Under the pieces are notes generated by a model. That model searched no databases, had not been told where the DNA came from, and saw nothing but the letters and a program-made list of their open reading frames with translations. Shown in pieces: positions 6,176 to 6,985 of a stretch of DNA of 6,985 nt (within the stretch, counting starts at the first letter, position 1; every line of letters starts with the position of its first letter). Origin of the DNA: an uncultured Eubacteriales bacterium (lineage in GTDB: Bacteria; Bacillota; Clostridia; Oscillospirales; Acutalibacteraceae); the NCBI GenBank assembly GCA_934486455.1, contig CAKSPR010000061.1, positions 1 through 6,985 on the forward strand, in the 5' to 3' direction. The position numbers and the translations under genes are program-made.

Positions 6176-6242
6176 CAAAGCGCTCAGACAAAGCAAAGCA
6201 AACGCAGAAAACGGCATAAGACAAATGAGGTTCTGCCTGTTC

Positions 6243-6737
6243 TCAAAGCCTGTTTTCGGAAAGCAGAGAGCCCGAGCAGTGCCCGTGGCACACCGCAAGA
6301 GCAAGAGCGTCGGCGGCATCGTCGGGACGGGGAATTTTTTCAAGCCCCAGCAGTATCCTTGTCATCTCCATGATCTGCTTCTTTTCGGCTCTTCCGTATC
6401 CCGTTACCGACGATTTTACCTGAAGAGGTGTGTATTCGTAAACGGGTACAAGATTTTTTTTTGCCGCAAGAAGTATACAGCCTCTTGCTTCGGCCACGGC
6501 AATGGCCGTTGTGGTGTTGGTGTTGAAATAGAGCTTTTCCACCGAAACACAGTCGGGACGGTATTTTTCGATGAGCTCTGCCATTCCGTCGTAAATTTCT
6601 TCGAGACGGGAGGTAAACTCGGTGTGGGCACGGGTGGTTACGGCACCGTACCCAAGCACCGTAAAACGGTTTTTTTCATATCTGACGGCGCCGAAGCCGA
6701 CGATGGCATATCCCGGGTCGATACCCAAAATTATCAC
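6243..6737 (-). CDS. ruvC: Crossover junction endodeoxyribonuclease RuvC (GTG start)
   Basis: The Holliday-junction resolvase, a dimeric metal-dependent nuclease that cuts junctions processed by RuvAB; 164 residues, normal length. The RNase H-like catalytic acids are all visible: D7 in LGIDPG, E67 in SVEKLYF, and D140 and D143 in PDDAADALALA. The DNA-contact region VKSSVTGYGRAEK is at 107-119 and the late AVCHGHC resembles the family's HCH segment. The start is GTG at 6737, preceded by GGGGG with a 7-nt spacer; no ATG is available upstream in frame. It is the first gene of the leftward operon, with a good promoter about 26 nt upstream. Ruv-operon membership fits DNA repair and recombination. 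Nothing is missing. Confidence 0.97.
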   Translation of the reverse strand: MIILGIDPGYAIVGFGAVRYEKNRFTVLGYGAVTTRAHTEFTSRLEEIYDGMAELIEKYRPDCVSVEKLYFNTNTTTAIAVAEARGCILLAAKKNLVPVYEYTPLQVKSSVTGYGRAEKKQIMEMTRILLGLEKIPRPDDAADALALAVCHGHCSGSLLSENRL

Positions 6738-6769
6738 GACACAGCGCCCCCAATATAATTATTCAAATT

Positions 6770-6798
6770 ATTCTATCATAATAACGCAAAAAAAGCAA
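6770..6798 (-). promoter_or_regulatory. Sigma-70-type promoter for ruvC and the leftward operon
   Basis: On the - strand, TTGCTT (6798-6793) and TAGAAT (6775-6770) are separated by 17 bp, and TG one base upstream of the -10 makes it an extended -10. Transcription would begin near 6763, giving a leader of about 26 nt before the ruvC GTG. I see no LexA-like box overlapping it. Confidence 0.7.
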
Positions 6799-6819
6799 GT
6801 CATTAGACCCTATTTTTCA

Positions 6820-6839
6820 CCCGTTTTCCCTCCCGTTTG
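6820..6839. repeat. Tandem CCCGTTT repeats upstream of the ruvC promoter
   Basis: CCCGTTTT (6820-6827) and CCCGTTTG (6832-6839) are direct repeats 12 bp apart, about one helical turn. They lie roughly 57-76 bp upstream of the predicted ruvC start site, between the two divergent promoters. The position suits a regulator site, but the match is short and could be chance. Confidence 0.3.
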
Positions 6840-6868
6840 ACCGCTGTTATTTATTTTTAAAAAAACTG

Positions 6869-6897
6869 TTGACAAACAGCCTTTTTGCCGTTATAAT
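6869..6897 (+). promoter_or_regulatory. Perfect consensus sigma-70 promoter of tRNA-Gly
   Basis: TTGACA (6869-6874), exactly 17 bp, then TATAAT (6892-6897). An A/T-rich stretch at about 6848-6866 resembles an UP element. Transcription should start near 6904, only about 7 nt before the mature tRNA 5' end, so the 5' leader would be very short. Confidence 0.9.
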
Positions 6898-6910
6898 ACC
6901 TTTTGCAGTT

Positions 6911-6985
6911 GCGGATTTAGCTCATCTGGTAGAGCGCCACCTTGCCAAGGTGGAGGTAGCGAGTTCGAGCCTCGTAATCCGCTCC
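6911..6985 (+). tRNA. tRNA-Gly (GCC anticodon), 3' terminal A beyond the window
   Basis: Full cloverleaf: acceptor stem GCGGATT pairs with AATCCGC; D arm GCTC/GAGC with loop ATCTGGTA; anticodon stem CCACC/GGTGG around loop TTGCCAA, giving anticodon GCC; a 5-base variable loop; and T arm GCGAG/CTCGT around TTCGAGC, with one G-T pair. The discriminator is T at 6983, as expected for bacterial glycine tRNAs, followed by CC; the final A of CCA, if encoded, is the next base past the edge. It reads GGC and GGT codons. It is transcribed away from the ruv operon. Confidence 0.97.

Noticed and set aside
6149..6217. 22-codon hydrophobic mini-ORF (starts MPFSAFALLCLS) in the ruvC-ruvA gap
   Set aside because: No Shine-Dalgarno before its ATG and too short to judge; hydrophobic composition alone is weak evidence.
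1..6985. Mobile element, CRISPR array, toxin-antitoxin pair or defence system
   Set aside because: No transposase, integrase, phage or Cas-like protein, no regularly spaced repeats and no terminal inverted repeats were seen; all confident genes are housekeeping. tRNA genes can be integration sites, but the 3' end is at the window edge, so this cannot be tested here.

Overview
This window looks like a housekeeping stretch from a Bacillota chromosome, most likely class Clostridia and possibly Oscillospirales. It has GlmM, an EcfA1/EcfA2/EcfT energy-coupling module and strong Shine-Dalgarno sites in GGAGG style. It also has a classical RuvC; Bacilli usually use RecU instead, which argues against Bacilli. 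The order-level guess is inference from gene content and style, not from a search.

Layout: one tRNA gene lies on the + strand at the right edge (tRNA-Gly, anticodon GCC), driven by a perfect consensus sigma-70 promoter. Every protein gene lies on the - strand. Reading leftwards in the direction of transcription they are ruvC, ruvA, a doubtful 65-residue ORF, ruvB, glmM, a COG1092-type SAM methyltransferase, ecfA1, ecfA2, and the first 71 codons of ecfT, cut by the window edge. No gene-free stretch exceeds 300 bases. The largest gaps are ruvA-ruvB (212 bp if the small ORF is not real), ruvC to tRNA-Gly (173 bp, holding two divergent promoters), ruvB-glmM (131 bp) and ruvC-ruvA (112 bp).

How the genes fit together: RuvA, RuvB and RuvC form the Holliday-junction branch-migration and resolution machine. 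GlmM makes glucosamine-1-phosphate for peptidoglycan precursors. The methyltransferase probably acts on rRNA, but its target is unknown. EcfA1, EcfA2 and EcfT are the shared energising module of group II ECF vitamin and metal importers. From glmM onwards the genes are packed by overlaps: TAATG, TTGA, a 13-nt gap, then an 8-nt overlap. glmM through ecfT is therefore very probably one translationally coupled transcript. It may be read through from the ruvC promoter or have its own start near the end of ruvB.

I found no sign of a mobile element, CRISPR array, defence island or clearly new system. The points worth checking are the small ORF wedged between ruvA and ruvB, palindromic and repeated AACGG-type motifs in the ruv non-coding gaps, a near-perfect 20-bp palindrome at the 3' end of ruvB, two non-ATG starts in the Ecf ATPases, and the placement of glmM and the Ecf genes away from their usual partners.
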